Below are positions 12,301-22,407 of a stretch of 64,000 nucleotides of DNA, piece after piece. The DNA lies in contig NC_092568.1 in the NCBI RefSeq assembly GCF_037975245.1, positions 31,838,501 through 31,902,500 on the forward strand, written 5' to 3'. Origin of the DNA: Apostichopus japonicus (taxonomy: Eukaryota; Echinodermata; Holothuroidea; Aspidochirotida; Stichopodidae). The position numbers and the translations under genes are program-made. Below the pieces are notes generated by a model. It ran no database searches, was not told the origin of the DNA, and saw only the letters and a program-made list of their open reading frames with translations. The stretch's first letter is position 1. Every line of letters begins with the position of its first letter.

Positions 12301-12719
12301 ATTCGGGGCGTTGTGGTCAAGTGGACTTGTGATCTAAGAATTACAGGTTCGAGTCCTGGCCAGATCATTGCGTTGTGTCCTTGCGAAAGGCACTTTATCT
12401 CCATTGCCTCTCTTCACCCAGGTGTATAAATAGGGACTTGCGAGGTAACTTGTAAATATAGTTGTGTGCGTCGGTTTGTGGCTGCACCGTATGGGAAGTC
12501 CCGCGGGGACACGTGGAGATGTGGACTGCGGTGCCACAGAAGAGATTGATTGAATTGTGCACACTTTGGTGTGTAGGTGTGACAAGTTACCAATGACCAG
12601 GGTTAATTACGTTGCAAAGTCGTGAGAGAGGGCCTTGGCCATGAACAAGACTGTAAACCTGCTGTAAAACAGATATGGTGCGTAATAAGTGTTCACTTTA
12701 TTATTATTATTATTATTAT
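12301..12719 (+). mobile_element. tRNA-derived SINE
   Basis: The head looks like a tRNA gene: an A-box-like TGTGGTCAAGTGG at 12312-12324 and a perfect B box GGTTCGAGTCC at 12346-12356. Together these form an internal RNA polymerase III promoter. A body follows with TGTCCTTGCGAAAGGCACTTT and CACCCAGGTGTATAAATAGG, a core motif seen in many metazoan SINEs. The copy ends in a (TTA)n tail at 12698-12719. Flanks TATTCGACTACA (12289-12300) and TATTCGACAACA (12720-12731) match 11 of 12 bases and are the likely target duplication. No protein is encoded; mobilisation would depend on a partner LINE. Confidence 0.85.
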
Positions 12720-12731
12720 TATTCGACAACA

Positions 12732-13287
12732 TTTGTCCTTATATGTCACCTATCTTAACACTGTGCACACTATTTTGTTAATACCATTGTGTAATCTTGG
12801 TAACGTAAGTTGTCATCATATTCCACTGAATTAAAAAATAATATCATTACTTTACCGTATCGATGTTCTTATGAGAGCAAATATATTATTGGAGAATCCA
12901 ATATTCCGATGTGTCTCTTGTAATTATTCCGTTGGTGTAACATGTAACCTATGGTGTCTTCAATTCATTTACCAGGATGACCAGGTAGGAAAAAAATTGC
13001 TTGGAACAAAATGCCAGAGATAACCAAACGCTCAATATAACTATTTATTGAACAGTGTACAATACAAGCGGGTTAGCAGGTAACTGGGAGCTGGGGCACT
13101 ATCCGACAAGTGCAAAACTGTGGGCGGAATTTTTTTACGAGCTCGATTGAATCTTTCGCGAGCTGAATTTGTGATGTTTATTTTTCTCAATGCTGCAGGC
13201 GCGTAGCTAAATGGATTCCCTAAACATAAAATCACGTGCTTAATGAACGTCATATCCACCAATAACAAGTCTTTGACATGATACTAA
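12732..13287. other. gene-free stretch
   Basis: No gene, RNA or clear repeat was seen between the SINE and the hAT fragment. Confidence 0.5.
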
Positions 13288-13600
13288 CAGTGGCGGAGCG
13301 TCCATACAGTCAGGGGCGGATGCCCCCCCCCCCCACCCCTGACGGTCTCAAATGGACTGCTGGCGCCCTTTTCAGCTTTTACCACTTTTTACTTTGTCAC
13401 ATTTTGTTGGCGATTGCACCTATTTATTCTTCGTTTATCTGCAAATTAGCAAGGCCCGGAAGGGGTCATTTCGGCAATCTAGGGAGCATCTTTACTCAAA
13501 AAAATTATGTACGCTCCGCGCCAACCTGTGGTGGTGCTCCGCTTAGATATTGTCGAAAGCGCCCCTACAGACCATTCTTGCTCACCGTCCACCATCATGG
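13288..13600 (+). mobile_element. hAT-type MITE, 3'-truncated copy
   Basis: It starts with CAGTGGCGGAGCGTCC, the terminus of the full 500-bp element at 61564-62063, and follows its sequence through the C-tract (13322-13333), the GACGG..CTCAAATGGACTGC block and GTACGCTCCGCGCCAACC. A middle section is deleted. The right terminus with GCTCCGCCACTG is missing. Confidence 0.8.
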
Positions 13601-14337
13601 AACCACTATCTGTCCTTCTTACATTTAGGAAAATCTTTTTGACGATTTTGGCAGGTTTTCAACTGCACATGCACGGTAAATGTCTAATACTGGTATAGGC
13701 CTATTTACTTTCTTGTTATCGACAATCTTGCAGAAGTGCTCGCAACCACTACAGGACTTCTTTGTAATTTGAAGTAAATATCAAAGTTACAGTGCTAAGT
13801 TTAAAGTTCTAGATATACCTTGTTTTTAAAATTCAGCTTGGCAAGTATAATAGCATATAGCATAAGACAGACGTTTGAATAATATTTATAGTCAACTTTT
13901 TATTCCTCCTCATAGAATACTTCAAGTGTTTACGTTACATTAAGGCCTAATAAATGAAAACATCTTAAAAACGTTTCTAAATATGGAATATATTTAAGTC
14001 TTTTTATCACTCTCAAATATGAAGAATTTGTAATTGCTTTTTAGTGACTTATTCATTTAATCCCTCTAAAACATTACATAGTATTTAATTACAGGGGATG
14101 GCACTCGTGTTGGCAGGGCTTGAAAGAAGGAGCAGAAATTATCAGGAATCAACTGGAACTTTTCATCTTTATTGGAGTGGCGAATCTGTAATTTAAAGAC
14201 TTCGTATACAACCACTACGAAACCTCCAGCGCGCATACCCTCCATCCGAAGCTATACCGGGAGTCCAATCGCGTTTCATGACTTTAACATAGTATCCTAT
14301 AAACAATGGGGTCAAAGTTGTGAAAATATACAGACCA
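13601..14337. other. gene-free stretch
   Basis: AT-rich sequence without a recognisable gene or repeat. Confidence 0.5.
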
Positions 14338-14490
14338 GGGCCCTATTTCATAAAAGTTAAGAGCATTCTTATATTGGACTTAAGAAGATTAATCTTTCTT
14401 AAGATACGAACTATTTTTTGTTAAAGTATTTTAAGAGACTTACGAAGAACTTAAGAAGTTACGTTAAGTAATCTTTATGAAATAGGGCCC
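14338..14490. mobile_element. 153-bp palindromic MITE with GGGCCC termini
   Basis: Perfect 17-bp terminal inverted repeats GGGCCCTATTTCATAAA (14338-14354) and its inverse complement (14474-14490) enclose AT-rich sequence with TTAAGA/TCTTAA words. The element is too short to code for anything. The termini resemble a MITE type that is widespread in marine invertebrates. No clear target duplication is seen. Confidence 0.7.
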
Positions 14491-15505
14491 AGGTCTAGAC
14501 TATTAAGTTTTATTTATTTTTTCCTTTTATTACTTATTCACTCGCAATAAACAATATATCATTCGTGTCATAAGTCTGAGCTCTTTCAAATTGTAAAACC
14601 CTTCAATTATTTATTCTGCTTACATCTCGTTTGAGATCATTGCAGGAATTTATTGAGTGTTCTCACGTTTATACTTCACTTCAGTGGCATCCTGTTATAT
14701 AGTCAGAATTTTCCAGCGTTGCCATAATACATCATGCAAAAAAATTATAATTCTACGACGTGATTTTCCAACCTCGTTTTCATTATACAGATCTGTGCGA
14801 CCAGCCCCTTTTCTTGCTGATCCAGGCAACATTATTTAACATGAAAACAGAGGCCAGAGTCATTCAATGTATAGGCCGAAGTAATGATGGAGGGAAGAAT
14901 TCTGCTCTTACCCTGTTTAGGATCCGAGCGCCACCGCATTTCTCTACCGGAGGGGGGGGGCACAGGGGGCACGTGCCCCCCACTTTTCCTCAGGTTAAAA
15001 ATGTGCCCTTTTTCTACATAAAAAATGTACTCTTGATCACCTTATTAGGTCAGCGATATTTCAGTATATCAGTAAGAGATCTAGTCCTAATTTAGGAGTA
15101 TTAATGAATTTCTGTGGGTCAAACTCAAATGTTTACTACCACAAGGCTTCTAACACATGGTCGGTGCCATTATGCATATTCAATTTGTCAAAAAAATTCT
15201 AATACATTTCCAAAAATGCATTGCTATATTACATTGTGACTTTGTAATAAGCAGAAGCCATTTATAGCCTACTATGAAATGAGTATAGTTTTAATATCCC
15301 ATAACCTACCCCATCCTTTCGTATTTTGACATATTTCATTTGCTTTCATGCATGTATCGATCGCGTGTGCAGGGACTTGGACTTTATAATGATTTCACCT
15401 CATTTTGTCTCGAAAAACAAACTTGTTCCTTATTTCCCAATTTGCACATTGGATATTGCAGTGCTAGTATGCCTTTTTCTTTGAGGTGCGGGGGGGGGGG
15501 GAGGG
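14491..15505. other. gene-free stretch with G-tracts
   Basis: No gene is seen. A G-rich patch at 14950-14981 holds a perfect 16-bp palindrome (14965-14980), and a G11 tract lies at 15490-15500. Confidence 0.45.
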
Positions 15506-15790
15506 CATTGGCGGAGCGTCCATACAGTCAGAGGGGCGGATGCCCCCCCCCCCCACCCCGACGGACTCAAATTAACTGCTGGCGCCCTTTTCAGCTTTTT
15601 ACCACTGATACTTATTCGCGATTATTGACTTTTTTATTGCGCTCTCAAATACCCATTGACATTTGTCACATTTTGTTGGTGTAATTTTCTGACAAAATGG
15701 CAATGACACCTATTTATTCTTCGTTTATCTGCAAATAAGCAAGGCCCGGAAAGGGTCATTTCCGGCGATCTCCTGTGGGGGGGGGGGGGC
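15506..15790 (+). mobile_element. hAT-type MITE, partial copy
   Basis: It starts CATTGGCGGAGCGTCC, one base different from the full element at 61564. It follows that element through the C-tract (15543-15554) and the GTTTATCTGCAAAT..GCAAGGCCCGGAAAGG block, then stops in a G-tract near 15777-15789. The right end is missing. A fragment at 15900-15955 with C-tract and GCTTCCGCCGCCC may belong to another member. Confidence 0.75.
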
Positions 15791-16353
15791 GTTGATGGAG
15801 TGATGTGTATACGCAAATAAGATAATACAATAAGAGTTATAAAGGGTACTAAATATCAGGCTGCATCAGTCCAATCGAATTTCTGCAAAGTGCCCTTCGA
15901 CGTCGGTGCCCCCCCCCCCCCCCAGATTAAAAGTGCTTCCGCCGCCCTTGTCTACCGCACAATCATTATGCACTTTCACCGGGATATACAGTTAACGATC
16001 ATGCTCAAAGTGAAATGTAAAAATTTCGGAACGTTATAAACTTTGACAAAGATCCCAACTTTGAAGAGACTAGTCGCCTTTCTATCAGGTCTCCGTGATC
16101 TAGCCAAAACGTTATTTCGGCGACAAACATGATGCAATTATTCGAGATCAATTAATTGACAACAAAAAAAGTAAACAAATTCGGGATTGCTACGGTAGCG
16201 TAGAAGAGACATGTCAGTTGACGTTTTGATGATATGCCGTAGGACAAGAATCGGAAAATTGACAGTTTGTCGACCAAAACTAACGCGTCAAAATTACCAA
16301 AATTCTGATAATTGATATTTTTGTGTGATCCATGTCCTCGTCAATATAGTAAA

Positions 16354-17688
16354 CAGGGGCGGATCCAGGATTTTGCCAAGGGAGGGGTTTGATCAGGTGT
16401 GTATCCAGGATTTTCTTAACTTGGTGGCGCGAATTACTATCTAAGCGGAGCGCCACCATTAGTTGGCGCGGAGCGTACACGAAATTTTTGGTTTTGATAC
16501 CCCCCCCCCCAGAACACCGGAAATGGCACATCCAGAGCATGTGAATGACCAACCGATGTACACTTTGGCATGAGAACCAAGTATTTCCCAATACTTTTTA
16601 TCATCCATAACCTTTTTGAAGATTGTCACCCATCCCACATCATGTTCGACCTCATCGCATTTCCCGTGGATCATTGCTTTTGTAGGTAATTCTACGTCGC
16701 GGCCTACATTACCCGTCAGTTCCACTTTTCAAGGTTTTAAGCCCATTAATTGTTAACAATATTAAACTTCACATTTCTCGTTAAATTTACTTCAAAACCT
16801 ACCCATAATGTTGCACAATCATATGTGGACAACCAATCAGGGACGTAGCAAGGATCAGATGATTAGGGGTGAAGAAACTCCAAAATTCCAACTGAATAGA
16901 TTTTTTTCCAACTGAGTGTAGGTGTGTTTGGAGGGGACCTAGAGGGGTTCACGACTTTGTGGGGGGGGGGGTTATAAATCAGTGGTGTTCACTTGCTAAA
17001 CGTTGTCTAGCATCTGTGCAGGAGTGGGCAGTAGAAAACATAATAAATTATAACGTTGCAGACAGTTTGACATCAAAGCAGGACCCCACCATTTGTTGGC
17101 CGGAAACTATTTTGCAAAAAGGCAGGCCAGCTTATAACACTTACCAGAAGAAATGACACCTCCTAACCGTGTAGATAAGTCGGGTTTACACTCTCAGCAA
17201 AATTAAAATGACGGTAGTAACTATAAAGCGAAGCGCCATCATCGGTTGGCGCGGAGCGCAGGAAATTTTACAAAATGGCAACCGAATAGCAGCCAAAATG
17301 GCAGCATCAGTGCCTCTGCAGAGACCCCCAACAGTCATAATTGCAAGGACACTGGGCAACAGAACCCCTAATGATATTTAAGTGGAGTTTTCGTGTTCAC
17401 TCTCAGCAAAATTGAAATGACTGGAATGGTAAAATTTGCAAGTTTGTTGATGCTTGGGCGATTAGTGATGGCCGTCCTATGGGAAAGGTCTAAGGGGAGG
17501 GTGAGTCCCTGGGTCAAATCACTCAAATTACAATCTTCTACTCGATCCAGAGTAGATCTATACGGGCTCTGTGTGGATCCTGCGAAATAGGAGGGCACTG
17601 CGTACAAAAGAAGGTGTTATTTTTTTTTAATTCAGAAGACTCAAGGGGGGTTTAAACCCCCAACCCCCCCCCCCCGCATCCACCCCTG
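16354..17688 (+). mobile_element. non-autonomous DNA element with CAGGGGCGGATCC termini
   Basis: The left end is CAGGGGCGGATCCAGG and the right end is the inverse of CAGGGGTGGATGCGGGG, so the termini form imperfect inverted repeats of hAT style. The 5-mer GTAAA directly flanks both ends (16349-16353 and 17689-17693). Inside are two pieces (16430-16480, 17225-17262) of the GGCGCTCCGCTTAGATAG block found in the MITE family at 61564. No transposase frame is seen. It lies inside a TGACG-rich repeat. Confidence 0.6.
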
Positions 17689-17914
17689 GTAAATATCTGA
17701 AAAATGACGATTTGTCGAGATGCATTCACTCGTCAAAATTCTTCGATTTTGTACCATTTGACGATTTGGTACATTAAGTCATCAAAAAACGTCAATTTCT
17801 ATATTTATATAGTGCTGACGGGTTGATGCATCACGACAAAACTTAATTTGTCAAATTTTCGACATTTTGAGAATTTAGATGATGTCTTAACGTCAATTTT
17901 CAACTTCTTGTCAT
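17689..17914. repeat. TGACG/CGTCA-rich repeat, left half
   Basis: Dense in GACGA, CGTCAA and TTTGTCGA words. The same style occurs at 16190-16310 and directly after the LTR element at 29865-29905. The retrotransposon and probably the element at 16354 were inserted into this older repeat. Confidence 0.5.
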
Positions 17915-18368
17915 TGTAGCACCCCTAATATTTCCCAATAGTAGTGTCTATAGTTTTGTCCCCCTGTATAATATACCCTTCCCCTTCACTTTTATTTTTC
18001 CAATTTCCTTTTATCTATTTGTGGTATTTTCTGGTAACACTCATTCCTGCAAGAAGGACCATTAAGTCTCTGTGTGGTCTGGTTCCACATTAAGGTTACT
18101 CCGAGGTTACGCTAAGGCTAGTGACCACTTATCTGTCATTCCCTACATTAAAGACTAGGCCGTGCCTTATTTCTCCCTTAAGTGTAGTAAGTATGTTCAC
18201 ACTCTCTGGAATCTCTGGTGGAGTAAGTTAAAGATGTGGGAAGACAGTTTGTCTACTTCCTGGAGTATTGGTAGCCAGTCTAAGTAAAATCTTGTCTGGT
18301 AGGGTGGGATAACAACCTTCCCTTTGTTCAAAAAATGGCTTAAAACAGCTAAGTTTGCAAGCAACTCT

Positions 18369-18461
18369 ACCATTCACCAAGACACTCCAAGCTGCCATGC
18401 ACCTGGCTGTGCCAAACTGTTCCAGTTTCATTAGAAATTAATTTCATTAATTTCTACACAG
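18369..18461 (+). repeat. 93-bp repeat inside LTR, first copy
   Basis: Identical to 20065-20157; the pair recurs in the 3' LTR at 27504-27596 and 29200-29292. It contains a perfect inverted repeat, AGAAATTAAT-TTC-ATTAATTTCT, and ends in TTTCTACACAG. The first copy of each LTR is followed by GTAAGAG, the second by CTTTT. Confidence 0.9.
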
Positions 18462-20064
18462 GTAAGAGTTCATCTTTTGACTTTGCCCCAGACCCCTCAG
18501 TAGCTTGTTCATTTTCATTGTGCATACATAGTGTATTTTACTTGCAAATGTATTCATGTTAGTTCTGTGCTGGCAATGTGCACACAGAATATTTAGCAGC
18601 CCTCATTAAGTGTAATTGTGTTGCATTTACCATTTACTACATTTATCCTGTGATGGCTACATGCACACAGACTGTAATTATTATGTTGCTCCTGTGATGG
18701 CCACTTGCACACAGACTTAAGTTATTAATTAAACGTTTTGTACCTGTAATGGCTATAGAGAGTCTACAGGTGAGATCATTATTATTGCTATCCGTTGCTT
18801 TATAGTATGTTTATAAGGTTGATTATGGCACTTATAATGCCCTCAACCTTTGCCATCTTGTGTATTGTTATGATCTAACCTACATTTAGTTAATGTAAGA
18901 GTATTGAAAGTACTTAGGTTATTTGGTCTAGCGAGAACCCACATTTGGATATTTATTTAGTTATTATGTACTCTTGCGATACGTCTAGCATTACCCGTTA
19001 CTGTAATGTACTCATATTCGTATCTAGTTGTACTTAGTTTCCGCTATTCGAGCTATGTTTGGATCCCATGATGCAATGTTACACTTTTACTAGTTGCCAT
19101 GGTGAGAGGAATAGTTGAACTTCTGTTAACCATTATATTGAATCAATCGTTGTATCAATATGTTAGTAGGCATATTGACTATTTTGTGAACCGAGACACT
19201 ATTGTAGTTTTGTTGTTGTTTATCAGAGATTAGAGTATTAGCATGTATTTAGCCCTGTGAGTCACCCTTCACTGGTACAGACTCCATCTGACCAGATATT
19301 TACAGCAGATAAGCTAGGTGACATAGTCTCCATTTTATAGCCTGCTCTTAGTCCCAGGGGACGCTTAGGTACCTGCAGCCTAACAAAAGGTGTCAGTTGC
19401 CATGGCAACTTGTGGTCTAAGTTAGTAGAGGTGCATGGGTTGAAGTACATAGTTAGTATACTACTGTTGTTGCTATTATTACTAGCTGAGGGATTTCCCC
19501 AGTAGTACATTTTTATACTTGTAGACTTCACGTAAGTCATAGAGGTTGTATTGATTTTAGAGTTAGTCACTCGCCTCTATTTGGATATGTTCGTAGTGGA
19601 ATTAGAGCAACCAGCTTCTAGTTATATATATTGTTAACCTACGACATTCCTAGATTATACTGCTATGCCAGATAGGGATAGGCAGTTTCACTTATTTATG
19701 GAGCACTGTGTTATTGCTGTATGAGTAACATAGGCAAGTTGTTGTATGTTTAGCATCCAGTTGCGTATTAGTGTCTACGTCTCGGAAGGTTCACTTTATT
19801 TTTATACTTTATAGTTTACTTGTTGTCATGCCGACCAGGCATGATGAGTGCATCATATATTTCACTCTTTATTAGGTAATCAGGTTGACATTGCTTACAC
19901 TATTTCATTATTGTTGTGTCACCCTTATTGATTATCTTTGTTGTATATTATCGCATATTCTCATACTTATTTTAATTGCTCAGTAATTGTTCGTTTACTG
20001 TGGGAGATTGTTAATCCCCTTGCCCCTTGTTTGTTTATTTCTATTGTGTTGGCAATGCATGGTG

Positions 20065-20157
20065 ACCATTCACCAAGACACTCCAAGCTGCCATGCACCT
20101 GGCTGTGCCAAACTGTTCCAGTTTCATTAGAAATTAATTTCATTAATTTCTACACAG
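20065..20157 (+). repeat. 93-bp repeat inside LTR, second copy
   Basis: Second member of the direct repeat pair in the 5' LTR, 1,696 bp downstream of the first. It is identical by eye but lacks the GTAAG that follows the first copy. Confidence 0.9.
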
Positions 20158-20729
20158 CTTTTATACATGTAGAACTTTGATGTAGTTTCACCTATTCGAG
20201 AGACCGTAATTATAGATGTCCTTGTAGACGACTATTTTAGACGCCGGAACCCCACTCCTGGTCCGGGTAACCAAGGACGCATGATGCACCCCCACTAATA
20301 GACGTTATTCGTGGACTGAGGGACCAACCATTGCACTATATTATACTAGACGAGATTGAGGGGCCAACCATTATGCAGTAATACATATTAGACGAGATGA
20401 GCGACTCCCGAGTTATTAGTTTAGTAGGCCATTAGAGTGTTAGGCCATGATGAATATCATGTTTTAATTGTGTTTTAACTTACTTGTATTTTATATATTT
20501 TCATTTTGCATATCGTAATTTCTCTTTTATCGTACGGTGAATAGATCATATTTACCTTGCGGATTACGATAGAATATTGTGTTTGTCCTCATTTTAATAT
20601 ACCGTGTCATAATATCTTCTCAAAGGCAGGCGACTCATCACAGATTTGAATCCCGCTTCCCTTGATCTAATGTATCTCGTGGTTGCGTAACCAGCACATA
20701 TTTAGTCTAAAAGCTAAGTGCTACAAAAA

Positions 20730-20747
20730 TGGCGCCCGAATATGGAG
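20730..20747 (+). other. primer-binding site, lysine-tRNA-like
   Basis: TGGCGCCCGAATATGGAG starts four bases after the 5' LTR. TGGCGCCCGAA is the complement of a tRNA 3' end and matches the class often assigned to tRNA-Lys in retroelements. The bases after that depart from the vertebrate form, so the exact tRNA is not certain. Confidence 0.75.
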
Positions 20748-21216
20748 ACTTGTGATTAGTTAATTTTTGAAATTAACGACTTAATGAGTCCTACCGATTT
20801 TGAAGATATGACATGTATATTGATTTGAAAAGTTGTTGTTTGACATTATATTTTGTATAGTATTATGCCATGTGTATGTATGATGTCATTGATTGAGTTG
20901 TTGTTTGGTCGGGTAGACTTGACTGATGAACTCATGCTATTGTGATTTTACTTAATGATCTCTGGTATTTTTTGTTCTGCACAGGTGTGTGACGCTGGGG
21001 TTCTGGTGATTAGTAGTAGCTGCAAACCGCCAAGAGTAAGGCAGGGGAAAGCAAGGTTGCTAAAATTCGTACCAGGTACCAGGTCAAAAGCAGGTATTCC
21101 ACCAGAGATTGGACAGGAAGTTGTGACCCTGCCCGTATTAAGTAGGAATAGTATTAGTTTTCAGTTAGGCCTATCAGCCCCGATTTTTCTCATTTCTTTT
21201 ACCATTAAGTTTAGAT
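20748..21216 (+). other. retrotransposon 5' leader
   Basis: The untranslated leader between the primer-binding site and gag. An open stretch at 20955-21245 overlaps the gag start in another frame and has no recognisable domain. The packaging signal is expected here in such elements, but nothing specific can be read. Confidence 0.5.
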
Positions 21217-22407
21217 ATGTCTGTTCCAGGTGGCGCAACTGCTGAAGGTGGTGACTTCGATGCGGAACTCCAGGACCTGCTGTCAAGGTACAACAAATCC
21301 CTGGGGGATCTGAAGGAGGAGTCACCTCAAGCAGGTGCGATGGGCCCCGCTGGTGTGCCAGACAAGGTAAGGCGTCAGGTAGTGGAGCACATCCACACTG
21401 TTAAAGGTGCGGGTGAAGGTCACCACTACCGACGGTTGAGGACTTTTTCGGGGAGGGTCCCTGTACCCCCAGGTGAGCTGCCCTTCGATGTTTGGCACCA
21501 ACATGCTGACCAGATGGTGGAGGAAGCCCCCCTTACAGAGGAGGATAAACGGTCCCGTCTGGCGGAATGTCTCATGCCCCCAGCTCTCACATTTTACCGG
21601 AAGGCAGTCAAGGAGTTGGGACCTGGGACGACAGCAAGCGAGCTGCTGGACCAACTAACCCAGGCCTTTGGCGTTGCCTGTGACGGAGATGACCTTTTCA
21701 CCCTCTTCCGGGAAACATACCAGGAGAATGGGGAGAAGCCGTCGGCCTATCTGACTAGGCTGGAGGGGCGCTTAGACCAGGCCCTCCAGTTCGGGGACAT
21801 AGACCCGGCGGATGCAGATAGACACCGCCTCAACCAGTTCATTCGTGGATGTATATTTGACAATGGGCTGGTGGGGGCCCTGCAGCTCCGACAGCGTAAA
21901 CTGAAGCCTCCTGGTCTGTTAGAGTTGCTTCAGGAAGTTCGGGTGGAGGAGGGGGCAGAGGCCGCAAGGTCCGTGAGGCGCCAGCAGAGCAAGCCTACGA
22001 AGAGGGTCCAGGCCTGCAGAGTGACGGCCCCAGACGAGTCAAATCGGAAGATAGAAGAGGAGCTCACCAACTTGAAGGCCCAGCTGGCTGCCATACAAGC
22101 CCCTCCCCCACCGATGGACACCCCTGTTGTGACAACCCCCGAGACTGCCCACTTAGTCGCTGAGCTGGAGAGACTTAGGAAGGAACTCTCCCAGTTAAAG
22201 AACAACTCACTAGGTAGGTCACCTAAACCCCCCTTTAAGGGCAAAATAATTTGTTACAGGTGTGGAGAGCCGGGACACATGGTGAGAGAATGCCAGAGAC
22301 CCCCCAATGCAGAACTGGTGCAGCGAAGGCTTCTCGAGAGATCGCAACGACCCTCGGGAAACGAGGTAGGGCGTCACCACAGGGACAACGAGGCGCCCCG
22401 TCGGTAA
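21217..22407 (+). CDS. retrotransposon Gag
   Basis: A 396-residue structural protein that would form the virus-like particle and bind the element RNA. The start at 21217 is the first in-frame Met of this open frame. The middle has a retrotransposon-gag-like helical region with a FRETYQENGEKPSAYLTRLE block. A predicted coiled-coil segment follows, with ELERLRKELSQLKN just before the C-terminus. A single CCHC zinc knuckle, CYRCGEPGHMVREC, lies at 22252-22293. After the knuckle the frame runs 38 more codons to a stop. Pol overlaps in the -1 frame, entered through the slippery site at 22356. Confidence 0.93.
   Translation: MSVPGGATAEGGDFDAELQDLLSRYNKSLGDLKEESPQAGAMGPAGVPDKVRRQVVEHIHTVKGAGEGHHYRRLRTFSGRVPVPPGELPFDVWHQHADQMVEEAPLTEEDKRSRLAECLMPPALTFYRKAVKELGPGTTASELLDQLTQAFGVACDGDDLFTLFRETYQENGEKPSAYLTRLEGRLDQALQFGDIDPADADRHRLNQFIRGCIFDNGLVGALQLRQRKLKPPGLLELLQEVRVEEGAEAARSVRRQQSKPTKRVQACRVTAPDESNRKIEEELTNLKAQLAAIQAPPPPMDTPVVTTPETAHLVAELERLRKELSQLKNNSLGRSPKPPFKGKIICYRCGEPGHMVRECQRPPNAELVQRRLLERSQRPSGNEVGRHHRDNEAPRR
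22356..22398 (+). promoter_or_regulatory. programmed -1 frameshift signal (slippery heptamer and hairpin)
   Basis: G GGA AAC sits in register with gag codons (22356-22362). Six bases later a 7-bp hairpin can form: 22369-22375 (GGGCGTC) with 22392-22398 (GGCGCCC), with one G-T pair and a 16-nt loop. The frame after a -1 slip is open and leads into protease. Heptamer, spacer and stem agree with the retroviral and coronaviral type of signal. Function is inferred; the elements are seen. Confidence 0.85.

Larger units (their letters stand above)
17915..20725 (+). repeat. 5' LTR (2,811 bp)
   Basis: Bounded by TGTAGC and GCTACA and equal in length to the 3' LTR. It is long for a gypsy element. Two internal 93-bp direct repeats lie at 18369-18461 and 20065-20157. 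U3, R and U5 cannot be separated by eye. The small open frames in it recur identically in the 3' LTR and show no known domain. Confidence 0.97.

Noticed and set aside
12301-12372. Functional tRNA gene
   Set aside because: The A and B boxes fit, but no proper cloverleaf ends are visible, and a SINE body, TTA tail and target duplication follow.
19262-19570. Small proteins inside the LTRs
   Set aside because: They recur identically only because the LTRs are near-identical; no domain, and composition is like non-coding DNA.
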